Assembly: GCA_021782195.1 (NCBI GenBank)
Contig: JAJXVI010000007.1
Coordinates: 1 to 15,491 of the forward strand
Direction: 5' to 3'
Source of the DNA: a bacterium
GTDB taxonomy: Bacteria > Vulcanimicrobiota > Xenobia > RGZZ01
Length of the DNA stretch: 15,491 nt
Position numbers and translations under genes: made by a program. This document shows, one piece after another, positions 14,899 through 15,491 of the stretch. Position 1 is the stretch's first letter, and each line of letters opens with the position of its first letter. Below the pieces are notes generated by a model. That model made no database searches. It saw nothing but the letters and a program-made list of their open reading frames with translations, and had not been told where the DNA came from.

Positions 14899-15491
14899 GT
14901 GGCATCGCAGACGGTGAAAGAAGGATCTTGCTTGTCGAACAACCTCTGGAACCTGCCGGACCTTGGCCTCGGAATCGGACTGCGAACCGTTCACTTTCGC
15001 CACATCCTGGAAACCTGGCCAGACATCGACCTGTTTGAAGCCATCACGGAAAACTTCATGGACACGGAAGGGCGACCGATGGACGTTCTCACGCGGATCG
15101 CGGAACGCTATCCGGTCGTCCTGCACGGGGTCTCGATGTCCATCGGAAGCACCGATCCGATCAATCGAACCTACCTCGCCGGGGTGAAACGTCTTGCGGC
15201 GCGAATCAGGGCTCCGTGGGTCTCTGACCACCTGTGCTGGACCGGCGTGGCGGGGCGAAACGTTCACGACCTGCTTCCCCTGCCACTGACGGAGGATTCG
15301 CTTCAGCACGTCGTAAAGCGGGTTCGCACGATCCAGGATGTACTGGAACGGCCGCTCGTCGTGGAGAACCCGTCGAGCTATCTTGAGTACAATGCCTCCA
15401 CGATACCCGAGTGGGAATTCATGGTTCGCCTCGCGGACGAAGCTGACTGCGGCAGCCTGCTCGACGTGAACAACGTGTGCATGAGCGCTCA
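14899..15491 (+). CDS. MNIO (DUF692) peptide-modifying enzyme, truncated by the window end
   Basis: At least 197 residues, open at the right edge; the family is usually about 280 long. No ATG is near the start. GTG at 14899 follows AAGGGGG at 8 bases, while TTG at 14932 follows AAGGA at 6 bases and sits closer to the usual family start, so either may be used. Family motifs are clear: [25 protein letters not shown] (H76), SDHLCW (H111), VVENPSSYL (E156) and LLDVNNVC (D189, N191-N192). They supply ligands of the multinuclear non-heme iron centre in a TIM-barrel. MNIO enzymes use oxygen to modify Cys (or other) residues of RiPP precursors, often with a DUF2063-type partner that would lie beyond this window. 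The substrate here is presumably the adjacent Cys-repeat peptide. Confidence 0.93.
   Translation, partial: MASQTVKEGSCLSNNLWNLPDLGLGIGLRTVHFRHILETWPDIDLFEAITENFMDTEGRPMDVLTRIAERYPVVLHGVSMSIGSTDPINRTYLAGVKRLAARIRAPWVSDHLCWTGVAGRNVHDLLPLPLTEDSLQHVVKRVRTIQDVLERPLVVENPSSYLEYNASTIPEWEFMVRLADEADCGSLLDVNNVCMSA

Overview
This window is GC-rich bacterial DNA with dense, mostly overlapping genes. GTG starts are common. The gene families present (FAAL multidomain protein, Bpt-type leucyl/arginyl-transferase, molybdate ABC transporter, MNIO/DUF692 enzyme with a Cys-rich precursor) suggest a Gram-negative, proteobacteria-like host, possibly a deltaproteobacterial or myxobacterial lineage. I cannot name a species. 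No rRNA, tRNA, CRISPR array or clear insertion sequence was seen.

Region A (2-3889, + strand) is a tight three-gene unit. It holds the C-terminal end of a PLP-dependent group II decarboxylase, a TPR protein with an ATP-grasp-like ligase region, and a large class V-like PLP enzyme. The make-up looks biosynthetic (amine formation, ligation, PLP chemistry), but the product is unknown.

Region B (3938-9944, - strand) converges on region A and holds two unusual fusion proteins. The first is a 1416-residue protein combining a fatty acyl-AMP ligase, an acyl carrier domain, a thioester reductase and a ferritin-like diiron oxygenase. The second, downstream, is a sulfotransferase with an acyl-CoA-binding (ACBP) domain at its C-terminus. 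The first can be read as an assembly line that activates a fatty acid, releases it as an aldehyde or alcohol and oxidises it with the diiron domain. The second would sulfate a (perhaps related) acyl substrate. About 200 bases between them hold a set of nested inverted repeats.

Region C (10743-14183, + strand) is a translationally coupled molybdate uptake operon, modA-modB-modC, followed by a Bpt-type aminoacyl-tRNA-protein transferase gene. That last gene stops at a TGA, yet the family's normal C-terminal sequence continues in frame beyond it. The 798 bases between regions B and C hold no gene I can support.

Region D (14475 to the window end, + strand) starts a bufferin-like RiPP operon. It encodes a small exported peptide made of four 19-residue Cys repeats (12 Cys) behind a twin-arginine-type leader. 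A stem-loop follows, then an MNIO (DUF692) enzyme cut off by the window end. By analogy with bufferins, the enzyme would oxidise precursor cysteines, probably to make a metal (copper) binding exported peptide.

The strongest candidates for undescribed biology are the FAAL-ACP-reductase-diiron fusion with its sulfotransferase-ACBP partner, and the four-repeat MNIO precursor.
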